Shown here one piece after another: positions 37,690 to 49,359 of a DNA stretch of 64,000 bases; within the stretch, counting starts at the first letter, position 1, and each line of letters starts with the position of its first letter. The notes under the pieces were generated by a model. That model saw only the letters and a program-made list of their open reading frames with translations. It was not told where the DNA came from and did no database searches. Both the position numbers and the translations under genes were made by a program. The DNA is from Eumeta japonica (lineage: Eukaryota; Arthropoda; Insecta; Lepidoptera; Psychidae). Location of the stretch: positions 124,001 to 188,000 of the forward strand of contig BGZK01000887.1 of the NCBI GenBank assembly GCA_005406025.1, given 5' to 3'.

Positions 37690-38455
37690 CATTGCAATAA
37701 TACGGTATAATTAAACTGATGTAATGATGGAGTCAGAAGGTAGGCACAGGAATTCCATAACGGAATAACATATCCTAGTCGTGTTTGAGCTTGTCAAAGT
37801 TGTCTTGAGATGTACTCTCACCATGAGTGATTTTCAAGGTCTAATGATGGAGCCGGAAAGTAAGCACAAGCACTCCACAATAGTACAACGTAGCCTAGTC
37901 TTACTTGGGCTTAATGGAATTTTTTTAAGTGCACTTTGGCCTTAATTGGCTTTCAGAGTCTGATGATGGAGCCAGAAAGTAAACACAGAAACTCCATAGT
38001 GAAACAACGTATCCTAGCCGTGTTTGGTCCTGTATAAATCGTCTTGAGATGTACTTTGACCATAAACGATTTTCAGGGTCTGATGATGCAGCCGGGAGGT
38101 AGGCACTAGTACTTTATAATAGAACAACGTATCCGAGCGGTGTTCGCGGTTGTTGGAATTGTCTAAGAATGAACTTTAGCCGTGATTGGTTTCCAGGGTC
38201 TGATGATGGAGCCGGAAGTTAGACACTTGTACTCCATAATGAAACAACGTAGGCTAGCCGTGTTTGGACTTATTGATATTGTCGTGGAATGCACTTTGAC
38301 TATGATTGGCTTTCTGGGTCTGATAACGGAGCTAGAAGTTTGGAAGCTCCATCATCAGACCCTAAAAGTCAATCGTGGTCAAAATACATTTCAGGGCGAT
38401 TTCAACAAGCCTAAATATTGTTAGGATATATTGTTCCGTTATGATATGTTATGTT
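37690..38455 (+). repeat. 120-bp satellite-like array, six direct units plus one inverted unit
   Basis: The motif GTCTGATGATGGAGCCGGAA recurs with ATGATGG anchors at 37724, 37844, 37963, 38083, 38203 and 38323, so spacing is 119-120 bp. Units diverge moderately. Right after the sixth anchor the sequence turns around: GGGTCTGATAACGGAGCT (38316-38333) faces AGCTCCATCATCAGACCC (38345-38362). The inverted unit continues to about 38450, including the complement of CATAACGGAA...ATATCCTA, which resembles the first unit more than the last. The 80-codon frame across the turn is spurious. Confidence 0.85.
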
Positions 38456-38739
38456 CCGGAATGGCAATCGATTTCTAATTTTACGTAATAAGGCCCCCAA
38501 TTTTACATTGCTAAGCGCGAAACGCGGCCTTCGTCCGCGTCGCACAGTTGATCTCTCATTGAAACTAGGTATTTTGTTCATTCACTGTTTTTAATTTTTA
38601 CAATAGAAACGTTTTCTGTAATAGTAGTATAGTATTAGTGATAGATTACAGTAATAGCACAATTGTTACGTTTACGATATCAAATTCTGTAAAGCAGTTT
38701 TAGCGGAGTTCGCAAACATATTGACAGAGAGACAAAAAT
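38456..38739. other. Spacer with retroelement-like CG-rich patch
   Basis: 38510-38560 (GCGAAACGCGGCCTTCGTCC GCGTCGCAC) resembles the start of lepidopteran LINE tails. The rest is AT-rich. Confidence 0.35.
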
Positions 38740-38975
38740 TCTAAAACCCACTGTAATATGTTCTTTCAATATTTTGAGAGTAATTTTTCACGAGTATCTC
38801 TAATGGTGTCCATGGGCGATGGTGCCCATTTACCACATGCTCGTTTCCACTTAAAAATTCTATATTAAAACACCCACGGCGTCCACTCTGTTTGACACCA
38901 ATTCTGGAATGGAGTGAAAGATACCGGCGTGTACACACCGACACAAGGTGATAGAATAAGATGATGTCGCGCACA
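38740..38975 (-). mobile_element. Retroelement 3' tail, CCATGGACA family (inverted copy)
   Basis: ATGGTGTCCATGGGCGATGG followed by TGCCCATTTACCACATGC at 38802-38840 is the complement-strand form of the tail at 35470. From memory the consensus is ATGGTGTCCATGGGCGGCGG. The 77-codon minus frame is a by-product. Confidence 0.6.
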
Positions 38976-40218
38976 TGCGCGTCGTTGATGTACGCGTCCG
39001 GCGCTATATATAAACTGCTAAGATAACGTGTGCTGTGTAATTATTATTTATCATTATGTTTTGTGATTATTTACGTTTCTACGTTTGTATCCTGCGATTA
39101 CTAATGATATTCTTGAAAAGATAATGTATAAATAGATTCAAACTATTAAAATTTTTATTAATAATTCTAAGATTAATAAGTTTCAATTTTATCATGTACA
39201 CAGTGCTAAACGCGCATTATTTCTCTGCATGGTGTTTTGTTAATATATGTCTTACAAGAACGGTACAGCATAAATTGACTTTTCGGAGTTCAGCGGCTAG
39301 GAAAATTGACGTAATACATAAAGTTAATTATATCCAATATAATAAATAAAAATAAGTAATTAAAATCTATGAACGTATAGGTTAATTTAGCTTGACAGTA
39401 GTTCTATTAAATGTATCTTCATCAATACCTTCGTATCTATTAATCTTGAATTTATTGAACTTACTATGTCGGAAATATGTATATAATAGACCGGCTACCT
39501 CTCTTATAATTTGATCAGAGAGAGATATTATAACGTAATTATCCAGGTTATTGACATGCGTCAATTCAAACTGAACTTCTCAATTGATTGGATCAAAGTT
39601 CGGGGTCGGGTCTCTGAAGCGACGAAGTCTTTTATTAACCGTGTAATTAAAGGGTGAGGTTTGAACATTAATACTAGATACGACGCTATATGAATTTCCG
39701 TTTCATACCTATATGGTTATTACAACTTTTCTGGGACCTAATTCGTACTAAATTACACTTCTCTATTACTGAGGCGAATCGCTTTTTTAATATGCAAGAT
39801 TAACACAGGCAAAAGTAAATTAGAGTGTCAACTGAACGACAACAACCAAGACGAAAAGTGAAGGACGCTACTCATAAAAGTGTTCTCCTTTAACGACCCA
39901 GTACCCGGACAACCGAGCTTCGATCGGCATCTTTCAGGTATGACATGGGAAAATGATAACTTCTGAGGGGTAAATTTGCTTATATTCATTTCTTATAATA
40001 AATATTTAAATTTATAATAACACATATAGCGCAATCTGGAGTTTATATCATGTAGTTATTGTTGAGATTCAAAGGCATACCAATAATGTAATTATCCAAT
40101 AATTCTGTACAAAATAGCGCTAAATAAAGTAATGATTACAATACTTTATATCATTGAACTAACTTGAAAAGCAATGCTTTACCAAAACAACTATATACAT
40201 ACTCGAAAATTTACTATA
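38976..40218. other. Intergenic stretch downstream of the WAP gene
   Basis: A TATA-like GCGCTATATATAAACTGC at 39001-39018 lies 3' of CpG-rich sequence and could be an old promoter, possibly of a mobile element. No coding sequence was recognised. Confidence 0.35.
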
Positions 40219-40224
40219 TTTATT
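40219..40224 (-). promoter_or_regulatory. Putative polyadenylation signal of the WAP gene
   Basis: AATAAA on the minus strand, 87 bases downstream of the WAP gene stop codon and the nearest such hexamer. Confidence 0.4.
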
Positions 40225-40310
40225 CAAGATTTACTTACTTAAAATAACAATATTTCTCAATAAACATTCTATTGTTACACATAAATTATATTTTACAATT
40301 ATAAATGTTC

Positions 40311-40480
40311 CTATGCGCCACTATCAGCTGGTTCTGGATTGGATTCCGGCGTCTGGCAGGTGAGCGCCCCGCAGCGGTTGGCGCAGCACTTGCGATTCCC
40401 GGAGCAGTCGGAGTCCCCCGTGCACGTGTGCGTGCATATCCAGGCGCCCCTGGGATACTCGGGGCACCGGCCTTGCTTAA
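40311..40480 (-). CDS. WAP gene last exon: WAP domain 2 and stop
   Basis: 170 nt: two bases completing a codon, 55 codons and the TAG stop at 40313-40311. The Cys-Cys pair sits in NRKCCANRCG, as expected for the WAP core. The plus-strand frames at 40305-40541 are shadows of this GC-rich exon. Confidence 0.85.
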
Positions 40481-43400
40481 CTGTAAATTGGCAACGAGAC
40501 CGTTCCGACGATATTGTTCCTTGAATACCCCAGGATTATGAGAATTACAATCGATCTTTATCTTTAATCTGTATTGGAAACCTATGGCGGAACGCTGAAG
40601 TTAGACCGGAGAGTCGGTCTATAGTATTTTATAAATTATCGTATATATAATTTATCGTAACCTGAATCTATTATATATAAAGCATATCTTTTTTTCTCCG
40701 GGCCCGAGTTCAAAACTAGGTAACTGTACGTACAGACAGATACAGACAATTCGACGCGGAATCGTTTTTAGTTAGGCTTATACTGTTTATTATTGGAACG
40801 AAGTTCCTTACGGCGGGCTTAGAGGAGATAGGGATTTTGCTTCGCGACCGAACTGAAAAAAATGTGATAGTAAAACCGTAAGAAAAAGTCCGTGGAATAA
40901 AACCGTAAAATGAGACGTGCGCAGGCGCAACAGTCGTATACACAAGCGAGTAGTATATTATACCTTTCTCTTTCCCCCTCTTTCTTTTCGTTCTCTCATC
41001 CCTTCTCTCTCTATTACCGCTCCACCCCGCCAATGCATAGTATATACTCATGAATTCATGGATAAGCACGTGGCTAATACTCACATTATAGATACATTTT
41101 ACTCGTGAGTAGTCACGTTTATTTTCATATAATTTCAAATCGTCAAAACAATAATAAATATAGTAACAATGGCAAGTGAACTAACAAGTGACTTGAATGC
41201 AATTGACAGTGATAATAGTGGAAATTATTCTATTTCTACGTAATTTTGTGTTGTCAAACAAAATAAAGAGACATATTTTGTTATTTTAGTTGATAATTTG
41301 AATTACGATTTTTGAAGTTATACTTTTTAGGCGCGTTATGAAAAATGATGAGAGTGAAATTTTAAGATTGTGTGACGCAAAATTAACAGATTGAAGCTGC
41401 CCGCTTAGAATTCGAATTTCGAATAATGAGAGAATTTATGTACATTTAATATAAGAAAATAAATTATTTTAAAATTTAAACTGAACTTTATTGACTGTGT
41501 TGGCGAGTACTTTGATACTCTATGGTAATCAGCGTCTGATGATGGACCTGGAAGGTGGCCATAGGAACTCCGTAATTAAACGACGCAACCCTATCGAGTT
41601 TGGGCTCGTTTGATTCGTCTTGACGAGTACTTTGATACCTTATGGTAATCAGCGTCTGATGATGGAGCTAGAAGGTGGCCATAGGAACTCCGTAATTAAA
41701 CGACGCAACCCCATCGAGTTTGGGCTCGTTTGATTCGTCTTGACGAGTACTTTGATACTCTATGGTAATCAGCGTCTGATGATGGAGCTGGAAGGTGGCC
41801 ATAGGAACTCCGTAATTAAACGACGCAACCCTATCGAGTTTGGGCTCGTTTGATTCGTCTTGACGAGTACTTTGATACCTTATGGTAATCAGCGTCTGAT
41901 GATGGAGCTAGAAGGTGGCCATAGGAACTCCGTAATTAAACGACGCAACCCCATCGAGTTTGGGCTCGTTTGATTCGTCTTGACGAGTACTTTGATACTC
42001 TATGGTAATCAGCGTCTGATGATGGAGCTAGAAGGTGGCCATAGGAACTCCGTAATTAAACGACGCAACCCCATCGAGTTTGGGCTCGTTTTTAATGATG
42101 CCAAAGAAGTATAACTTCTCAAGCGCGTACTTATGTACACGCACCCAATTTTTTTTTTATTTTACGTAATTTATTTTATTTCCTAAATACTTTCCTGTAC
42201 TTAAATAAAAACTAATCAGCAAAATTTAAGAAAAAAATCAAGAAAACCTACATAAAATTGAGCACGATTTTTTTTGCAAATTGTGTCGATTCTACATTAG
42301 CCGAAGGAACTTCGTTCCTACCTGGTGTCCCACGACGCCACATTACATTTTTTTTTAATTAAATATGCTCTCACACAGCCCATAACGCCCAGCGAAGAAG
42401 GTCGCTACGTTGCATGTTCCAAATATATAAAAGGCGAAGATGACTGACTGATCGACTTACTCGAACGCCTGGATATTTAAATTTTGCACAGAAGTAATTT
42501 GTACAGCGTAGGCAAACTTTTTAGTAGGGATTTTTAGAAATTTCTTATTTTAGAATTCCATAACTATGGCGTGCAAGAGGGATGAAATATGTGTGAAAGT
42601 ACTTTTAGTTTTTAAGTTAAAGATACTAAGAGTGGTATTTGGACTTCCTTTTTAAAATAAAGAAATGCTCCTTCCAGATTATTCAAAAATTCATAGATCA
42701 AGGAAGTGAAATGAAGCTAAAGTTGAAGTTTCTATAGGGTTATAAAATTAGATTTCAAATAAGTCGTAAGAATCGGTAGTCGAGGTACTTATTACAAATA
42801 GAAAATATGTCTTGGTATTTTCGGAAGACCAACTCCTAAAAGGTGGATTGTGAAATGGGAGAGAGTTTAATATAGACGTCCCGTCAATTTTGAAGCCTAA
42901 ATATTTTTTTCATACTTTAAGGCCTATAGATATACAGACGAATGATACATTAGATAGAATTTGGAATCAGAATTGTAAGCGAAACCGGGACGGTATAGAA
43001 AGAGGGACCGAGCTCAAGGCCGAAAAAATTTTAAATATGGGCGCGAAGGTGTTGTTGGACATAAATCATAATATTTTATGAATTCACCCATTTGCTATTC
43101 ATTCCACAAGCAGTTTTGAAATCAATGACGTTTCTTTTCGCTTCATCTCAATCAGAATAGATATCAAAATCAAACAAAACCACATCCTCATTTTTTTCAA
43201 TAGATTAGTATCCATTGTTACTTATTTATTTCACGTAACAGTGTGCCACAATAGCGTTTCATGTTTAAATTAAGTATAATGTTACGTTATAAAAGAGATA
43301 TAAATACAATTTAGAGGATCAAAAAAAAATAAACGCTAAAACAAACATATGGTATATATTTAGTGTGACCCAAAAATGGTTTACGGAACCCCTAGAATAA

Positions 43401-44046
43401 CTGACATTGATTGTATTTCACTTGTTAATGCACTGGTTACTACATAAACGAAAAAACATATTTCTAGTAATGTGCACCCCAAGTGATGGCTAGAAACCGT
43501 CACTCGCGTTGAAGCGAAAAATCTTTAATTATAAACAAAGTAATATATATTTTATGTTTAATTGTATATAAAGATAAATGCCAATTCTGAGAATAATAAT
43601 AAAAATTCTCAGATTTTTCAGTCGAAGCACGTTCATATTTCAGATGTAAATAATGTGATCCTATTTTGTAATTAAGGGCTTTTGGGTTATTTTATTATAC
43701 TACGTTTTTTTATGTTACGAATATAGTTGTCAACAAACAGCTACAGGTAGATTGCCCAATAATGAACAGACAATTAAATAAACATTGACTTTTGAACGTT
43801 ATAATACATATTTTTAAAAATATTATAATTATCGATGAAAATACTTTAACTATTAACCTAAATTAACGAAATGCCTCTGGGTCATGGGGTCGACGCACAT
43901 GGCACCCCCGCACGCCGTCGGGCAGCACATCTGGGAGCCGGGGCAGGTGGCCTGGGCGCTGCACTTCGAGCTGCACTCCTCCACCGGCAGCGTCGGTGGA
44001 CACGAGCCCAACTCGGCAATCGCCGAGCCGACCAGCGCTATAACAG
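40311..44046 (-). CDS. Secreted double WAP four-disulfide-core domain protein, 5' end missing
   Basis: Two exons are visible (44046-43858 and 40480-40311). The first has acceptor GGAATAG|CTGTTATAG and donor TTAG|GTTAAT; the second has acceptor TTTACAG|TTAAGC. A G + TT phase joins them, giving ...FVNL-V-KQGRC.... Exon one encodes the hydrophobic end of a signal peptide (AVIALVGSAIA), then a WAP domain with all eight cysteines (GSCPP, EEC, SSKC, ATC, MCC, TAC, AMC). Exon two encodes a second WAP domain, also with eight cysteines (GRC, WIC, HTC, SDC, KCC, NRC, LTC), and a short tail TPESNPEPADSGA before TAG. WAP proteins are usually secreted protease inhibitors or antimicrobial proteins; which applies here is not shown. 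No in-frame ATG precedes the signal segment in this exon, so an upstream exon with the start codon exists, which I could not locate. The intron carries a 120-bp tandem array. Confidence 0.85.
40680..41488. other. Mobile-element remnants in the WAP intron
   Basis: TTGGAACGAAGTTCCTTACG at 40793-40812 carries the palindromic GGAACGAAGTTCC that is common at lepidopteran retroelement ends. A CT/GA-rich tract lies at 40960-41020. A 24-codon frame MASELTSDLNAIDSDNSG... at 41169-41243, and NDESEILRLCDAKLTD near 41348-41395, look like broken exons of a mobile-element protein; the family is not identified. Confidence 0.35.
41489..42092 (+). repeat. Exact 120-bp tandem array with 240-bp higher-order repeat
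   Basis: Five units have identical length (TATGGTAATCAGCGTCTGAT at 41521, 41641, 41761, 41881 and 42001). Diagnostic sites alternate. Units 1 and 3 have CCTATCGAG and end ...GATACCT. Units 2 and 4 have CCCATCGAG and end ...GATACTC, and they are identical over the whole 120 bp. Unit 5 has the unit-2/4 variants and is cut off after GGGCTCGTTT. Units 1 and 3 differ at one visible position (GGACCTG or GGAGCTG). The array lies in the WAP intron. Confidence 0.95.
42293..42500 (+). mobile_element. Retroelement 3' tail fragments
   Basis: CCGAAGGAACTTCGTTCCTA followed by CCTGGTGTCCCACGACGCC, then at 42425 ATAAAAGGCGAAGATGACTG and ACTGATCGACTTACTCGAAC. Both are, from memory, parts of common lepidopteran repeats. 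Confidence 0.5.
42950..43030 (-). repeat. Degenerate hexamer array, copy 7
   Basis: GAATCAGAATTGTAAGCGAA then ACCGGGACGG, AGAGGGACCGAGCTC shows the same purine-strand six-base beat as the 27.9 and 29.3 kb copies. It lies in the WAP intron. Confidence 0.5.
43031..43857. other. Remainder of the WAP intron
   Basis: AT-rich; nothing recognised. Confidence 0.4.
43858..44046 (-). CDS. WAP gene exon: signal-peptide end and WAP domain 1
   Basis: 189 nt: two bases completing a codon, 62 codons, then one base. The likely signal cleavage is after AIA, just before ELGSCPP. The donor GTTAAT is not the consensus GTRAGT but is the only one that keeps phase with the next exon. The open frame continues upstream to 44137 from a TTG codon; that part most likely is intron. 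Confidence 0.8.
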
Positions 44047-46879
44047 CTATTCCACCACCAATTATAAATAAGTTAAGAAATGAATTAATTGTTTTCACAG
44101 ATTCACTAAAATGACTCGCTCGATGCACCGATATCAATATTAGATTAAGAATTCCCTATAAATGATTTTGAAGCTGTCAGTAATTCATCGATATATGTAT
44201 TAGGAAAGATGGTAAACATATTACAGATAAGCCACAGAATTTCTATGCTTCTTAACTGATACATGCTTAAAATAACAGCGTGAATAATGCGATTACTTTA
44301 GTTATAACTTTCCCAACTGAAAAACAATTTCTGTCACTTCATAGAAACTGGTACGGTGATAGTAGATGCGAAGGTGGAACTGCGGGTGACATTTGAGTTT
44401 GTTGAAAATAGCGTCTGATTGTATTTTTCTAGAATTTCAAAATTTAGAATACCTATTCTACGTCAAATTTGTAATATTTCTTGTAGGGAACCCTTAGACT
44501 TAAGTATCACTTAGGACATGAAATGTGGCACGTACAGTATTTGCTGACTTATTGAGTTATTAATTTATTGAGTACAATCAATATAATTAAAGATAATTTT
44601 TAATATATTATATAATTACATATTGATATAATGACCAATTACATAAAGATATTTTTAATTTAAATGTTAAATTAGATTCGAAATTCGCATTTTCTCAGTT
44701 ATTAAGTTTTAGAAGTAAAGTATGTGTAAAATGCTGCATACATATATATTCCTTAAGATAAGCTGTTCCCGTTCGACCATTTCCTTAATATTCTGGGGAA
44801 ACATTTTTTTTTACAGCACAAATGTCAAAAAGGTCTACAATTATATGAGTGTAACTCATCATTTTACCTACTTTCTGTTTTTAGGAACCGTAACTACCTA
44901 TCAAACGTATTGTATGTGTGTGTTTACAAAAGGTGACCTTGTCAACAAAAGATAACCAAATAAAACACTACTCAAAGATAACACGTTCTCTGCACGTAAT
45001 TTCAAATTGTTTTAGTTATGGTACTTCCGTAATCATAGATTTTTCTCTATAAATATTAAACACAGTACCAAAAAGTATCTATTACGACTCAACGAGGGCT
45101 ATGGGAAGTGCTTCACAAGGACAAATTTAAATCGGTAGCGATGCGGAAAACAAAATAAAATAATGAATATTATCAAGTTGCAGTTGTATGTTTTGGTTGT
45201 AACCCGATACGTATCTGACGTACATAACGAGCGCTAATTACCACACAATTTTCTAATCACAGTCAAGTGTATAAGTTATATCTAAAACTACAACTTCCTT
45301 AATATACGGTATTTTCTACTTTCTCAAAAAGGAGAAAATTACCAAAATATGCGATAAGTATTTTGTTTTTTTGAAATAAATAAATAACTGCCATTCACTA
45401 TATTTAATCCTATTCATTAAGACTTATGGCATTTATGAAATAATTTCTTAAATAGGTTTTAAAAAATGTATTCAATACTGATATACTACAATAATATAAT
45501 AATAACCAATCAAGGCAAATAAAAGAAATTAATAATTTTATGAAAAAAAAAAATACTTATAATTAATATACAATAACGACAACCATGGCTGCGCACGCAG
45601 GTAATTAGATTAGAACTGTATTCTATTTTTAATACGAAGCACTCTCACTGTCCTCTTTTTGGATCTCATTCTCATTTTGAATACGACTCCGTTCTCGACT
45701 CCGACTCAAAATCTGGGATTTATTCGTATCCTATGTCCATCTGGATTGATATGGTTATGAAACACTTAATGTCAATCCAGCTGTTTGCGTGCTCGCTTCT
45801 CATCAATAACGTAAACTATCACTCTCGATCTTTCTAACAATATCGCCTAGCACACATTTCAATAATTAAAGCTAACGAAATGCTAAGCAGGCATTGTCAT
45901 ACATTACTGTGACTTTTCTTAAACTAAGACTTTTTCCACTGCCTCTTTTTTTAAACTCACTTTTAAAATAAAATTTTCGTTCCGCGTCTTCCTTTTAATG
46001 GGTTTAAGCCGATGAAAGGAATCACGTGGAACGTGATTTTTTTTTAATTACTTTTTATTAAATGTCAGTTTAAAATAAAATGGTGGAAGGGCCTCCAGGT
46101 GGAATATAATTAAACCATAATACAATATTACTCACCAAAGCAAAACAAGTTAAAACACAATAGCGACATGTTCGTTAACAACTAGCCTCAACGCTGTACT
46201 GATAATGTTTCTCGAGCTACGTATCAGGTCGTCTCGGACGTAATACAGGTCAATGGGGGGACTTACCATAAATGGAGTATTTCAGCAAAACAAATGGTCT
46301 AATGCAGCCTTTTTTCCTCATACGTTCTTGCTCTTGTGTCAGATTTATGTCTCCTTGCTGAGGGACGCATCGTCCCACAATCTATTTGAATCCATTTGAG
46401 GGACTTATGCTATTCGCGTTTCACGCTGGCCCAATATGGGTTGAAGGTATGAAAAAGTTCTCGCAAATGTGATAACAATTTACGGAACCGAGAGCTTAGG
46501 GTATTTTCTGAAGAAAAGAGTTTAAATTGGTCTAAAACAAAAAAATAAATGCAAATGTAAGTTAGTAGGTACGCACAATATTCATAGAGATACTATGTTA
46601 GTTTAAGACTGTAAGTTCTTTATCTGTGATCCTAAAATAACATGTATACCTGTAATCTATAAATAAAAAAACTGTTTTTGTATATTTTTTTAAGTTTATA
46701 GATTCAGTTTTTTTTTATATTTACTTAAATTTGGAGATTCAGTATTTTAGAATGAAGAGAGAAACGATCAATTTTCATAAATAAAACCATCTGACATAAA
46801 CGTAATGTCATATTCTGCTCTGAATTTTGCCCTCCAAAATTTGGAGCACGATTTTACAATATTTACTCTAAAAATAATC
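44047..46879. other. Upstream region of the WAP gene with a hexamer array and repeat pieces
   Basis: The missing first WAP exon should lie here or beyond, but no short ATG exon ending in the needed phase was convincing. A hexamer array copy (CTCATTCTCATTTTGAATAC, CTCGACTCCGACTC) is at 45650-45725. 46190-46480 is a GC-richer dispersed-repeat-like block containing GCTGGCCCAATATGGGTTGA. The rest is AT-rich. Confidence 0.4.
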
Positions 46880-48020
46880 TCTTTGGGAAGTCGGAAGCGG
46901 AAGGGGTTTTGGACCAATACAAGAATCGAAACGCAATAAAAATAATATGATCGACATATTAGATGATTTTAATTGCTGGATGGATGTACAGTGATACGTA
47001 TATGAATAAGTATTAGGTGAATTAAAAAATGAAGAACTGAATGATAATCGCGATCGTTTTGTCTGACGATACCAAGAGTTTAACTTGTGCGTGACAAACA
47101 CAATATTTCACCGCAAAAGTATACACTCTTATAATTAGCAGAGAAAAGTATGAAAGACTATAATAATTGGGAGTGATCGATGGAAGAGCAAGGATGTAAA
47201 TAGAAGAGTATCGTGACGTCAAAATTGACACGGATGATTTCTTATGGGTCTGTAGAATTTAAGCTTTATGGCAGCGTTGGCAACATCATGCGAATGTTGT
47301 CGCTATGGTAATACAACTTAGAAAAGGTAGCTTGAATGAAATCAATGTGAATAACTTGACGAATTATGAAAATTAAGGAAATTTGTATTAGTACATTAAG
47401 AAAAAAAAGATATTTGATGTGTATGAGAAAATGAGAAATGTAATTTCGAAGTAAGGAAAGTAGTAGAACAGGAAGAAAAAAATCATAGCTCAATTTTTGT
47501 CTGTAAGAGCCAATCATAGAGTGTCGAGAATGGGCATTTGGTTATATAATCTGAAAGTGCATATGAAACGGCAAAAACATGATCTAAAGAATGTGTGGTA
47601 AGAGGAAAAAATGAAAGAAGACGAGGAGATTCTTATATAATTTTCGAGTACAGCAAAAACTTTTTTGGTATACGCTAAAACATCATGCATAAATGTGATT
47701 AAAGACGTTTATTGAGTAAAGAAAACCATGCACGTGTGAGGATATAATTGCAGATGACAATACTCCTTCAACTGATTATATGACTGATGATGAAAATGAA
47801 AATAAAAGTGAAGTTATCATTAAAGAAGAAGAAAGTATTAAAACGCATGTAAAAAGAGAAGCTGTTGAATATGGCAGGGTTACATCGGAGGTAGTACTCA
47901 TGTACGGTATTGATAGTTTAGTGCAGCAGAAGAAAGATCAATTAACGCAGTAGAGATGCGATCGCTGCGTTGTATATGTGGAGCGTCTTCGTAGACGCAA
48001 GAACGGAATAGCATACATAA
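46880..48020 (+). mobile_element. Decayed LINE: endonuclease-like and RT C-terminal pieces in order
   Basis: At 46955-47160 the plus strand reads DFNCWMDVQ, then ELNDNRDRF and FNLCVTNTIFHRKSIHSY. This fits the endonuclease pattern G.FN...G......N.NG..L...C....L...NT.F..K..H.YTW. At 47890-48015 it reads MYGIDSLVQQKKDQ then NAVEMRSLRCICGAS..TQERNSI, which fits Y.GSE.W...KK...R.NA.EMRSLR.ICG......R.RN. The order and strand agree with one element that has lost about 0.4 kb of recognisable sequence between the pieces. Many stops show that it is dead. Minus-strand frames here are shadows. Confidence 0.65.
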
Positions 48021-49178
48021 TATGCATGTAATAAATGAAGAATTACAGTTACATTTCTTTTCACTTTCTGAAATATGTATATTTAACCTCCAACCTACTA
48101 AATTACGCTGTATGACATTTTGTCTGAACATGAAAATTATTCAAAGTTAAGTTATTTAGGGAACAGAAGGACAAATTTTGAAAGGAAATCTAAAATATTA
48201 TTGAAGAATTATGAAACTCCTGAAAAGCATATATTACCATATATTCATCCCTAAACGTGTAAGATACACTCAAACCGAAGATTCTTCAACAACTAAGGTC
48301 GCTTCAAAGTACAATCTGTTTTAATTATCTAATACATTTTAACCGATATATTTCCTAATAACATTTTTTCCGTATTTAAAATGAAGAGAAAGGAAGATAA
48401 ATTCGTTGAAATAAACCCCATACCTTGCGCAAGGTATTGGATTGATTCGACTTTAATAACTTATCACTTTGCTTTATAATTTCAATGTCAATTTAAGAAC
48501 CTGAAATAATGTACTTTAAGTGAAACTGTATTTTTAAGCGTCAGCATATAATGATGTACTGACTCTAATTTCATAATTATGTGAATAAAACAATTTATCG
48601 ACTTGGCAACGGCGCAATAGCGAGATTGGTTAATTTTAGGACACTTTCATAACATAATGTCATACTGTTTCACTTTAAGAAAATTAAGCTGCTAAAATTC
48701 CAATATTGCACCTATATGAAACTAGCAATTAGCGCTATTTACAAACTAAATTTAAAAAGAAATCTAATTACTCATTTGGTTCAGACTAATAAATGGCAAA
48801 ATTTTGTTATGGCAATTTTAATATTTTTTATAAAAGAATTTCTGAGAAAAGTATAGAATGAAATAATAAACAATTATATAATTACATCATAGTCCAGTTT
48901 ATCAAAAAGGCCATTATTTCAATAAATATTTAAGTAATAAAAATTCTGAATAATTCATTCATCCAAAAAATCATTTAATTATTTCTAATTGATTTTTTTT
49001 ATTATTTACAGAACTTAGGATGTTTCCCTATTTTCGTTTCATGTAAATAGTCTGTAATTATAAAATTAATGCAAATTTTTAATAATGCTTGCATTCAGGG
49101 AAATTTTCTTTTTACTTGCAAGATAATTTCATTTGATAGATATATCAGTCTATCATCATGACTTATCTAATATCCATT
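48021..49178. other. AT-rich intergenic stretch
   Basis: Nothing recognised. Confidence 0.4.
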
Positions 49179-49359
49179 AAGGGTGGCCACTTTCGGAATT
49201 TCGATTCGAAATATTGGTTCGAGATTCGAATCTGAGAAAACTTCGAACGGGAAACTACTGTATACATGTCGTAGGTTCATAGATTTGTATGGATTTACTG
49301 TATTCGAAATCCCGAATCGATATCTCAAATCGGAATTCCGACTTTACGTGGCCGCCCTG
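49179..49359. mobile_element. 181-bp palindromic terminal-inverted-repeat element
   Basis: The left end AAGGGTGGCCACTTTCGGAA matches the complement of the right end, CAGGGCGGCCACGTAAAGTC, and the match continues inward through CGGAATTTCGATTCGAAAT against CGGAATTCCGATTTGAGAT. The arms are about 55 bp and imperfect, so the whole sequence can fold. There is no clear target duplication. The 74-codon frame through it (49183-49407) is a by-product. Confidence 0.7.

Noticed and set aside
38182..38424. 80-codon open frame across a satellite array
   Set aside because: It spans the junction of direct and inverted satellite units; the frame is accidental.
43858..44137. Start of the WAP protein at 44137
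   Set aside because: That position is TTG, not ATG. An acceptor at 44047-44048 with a good upstream tract fits better, so the start codon lies in an unseen exon.
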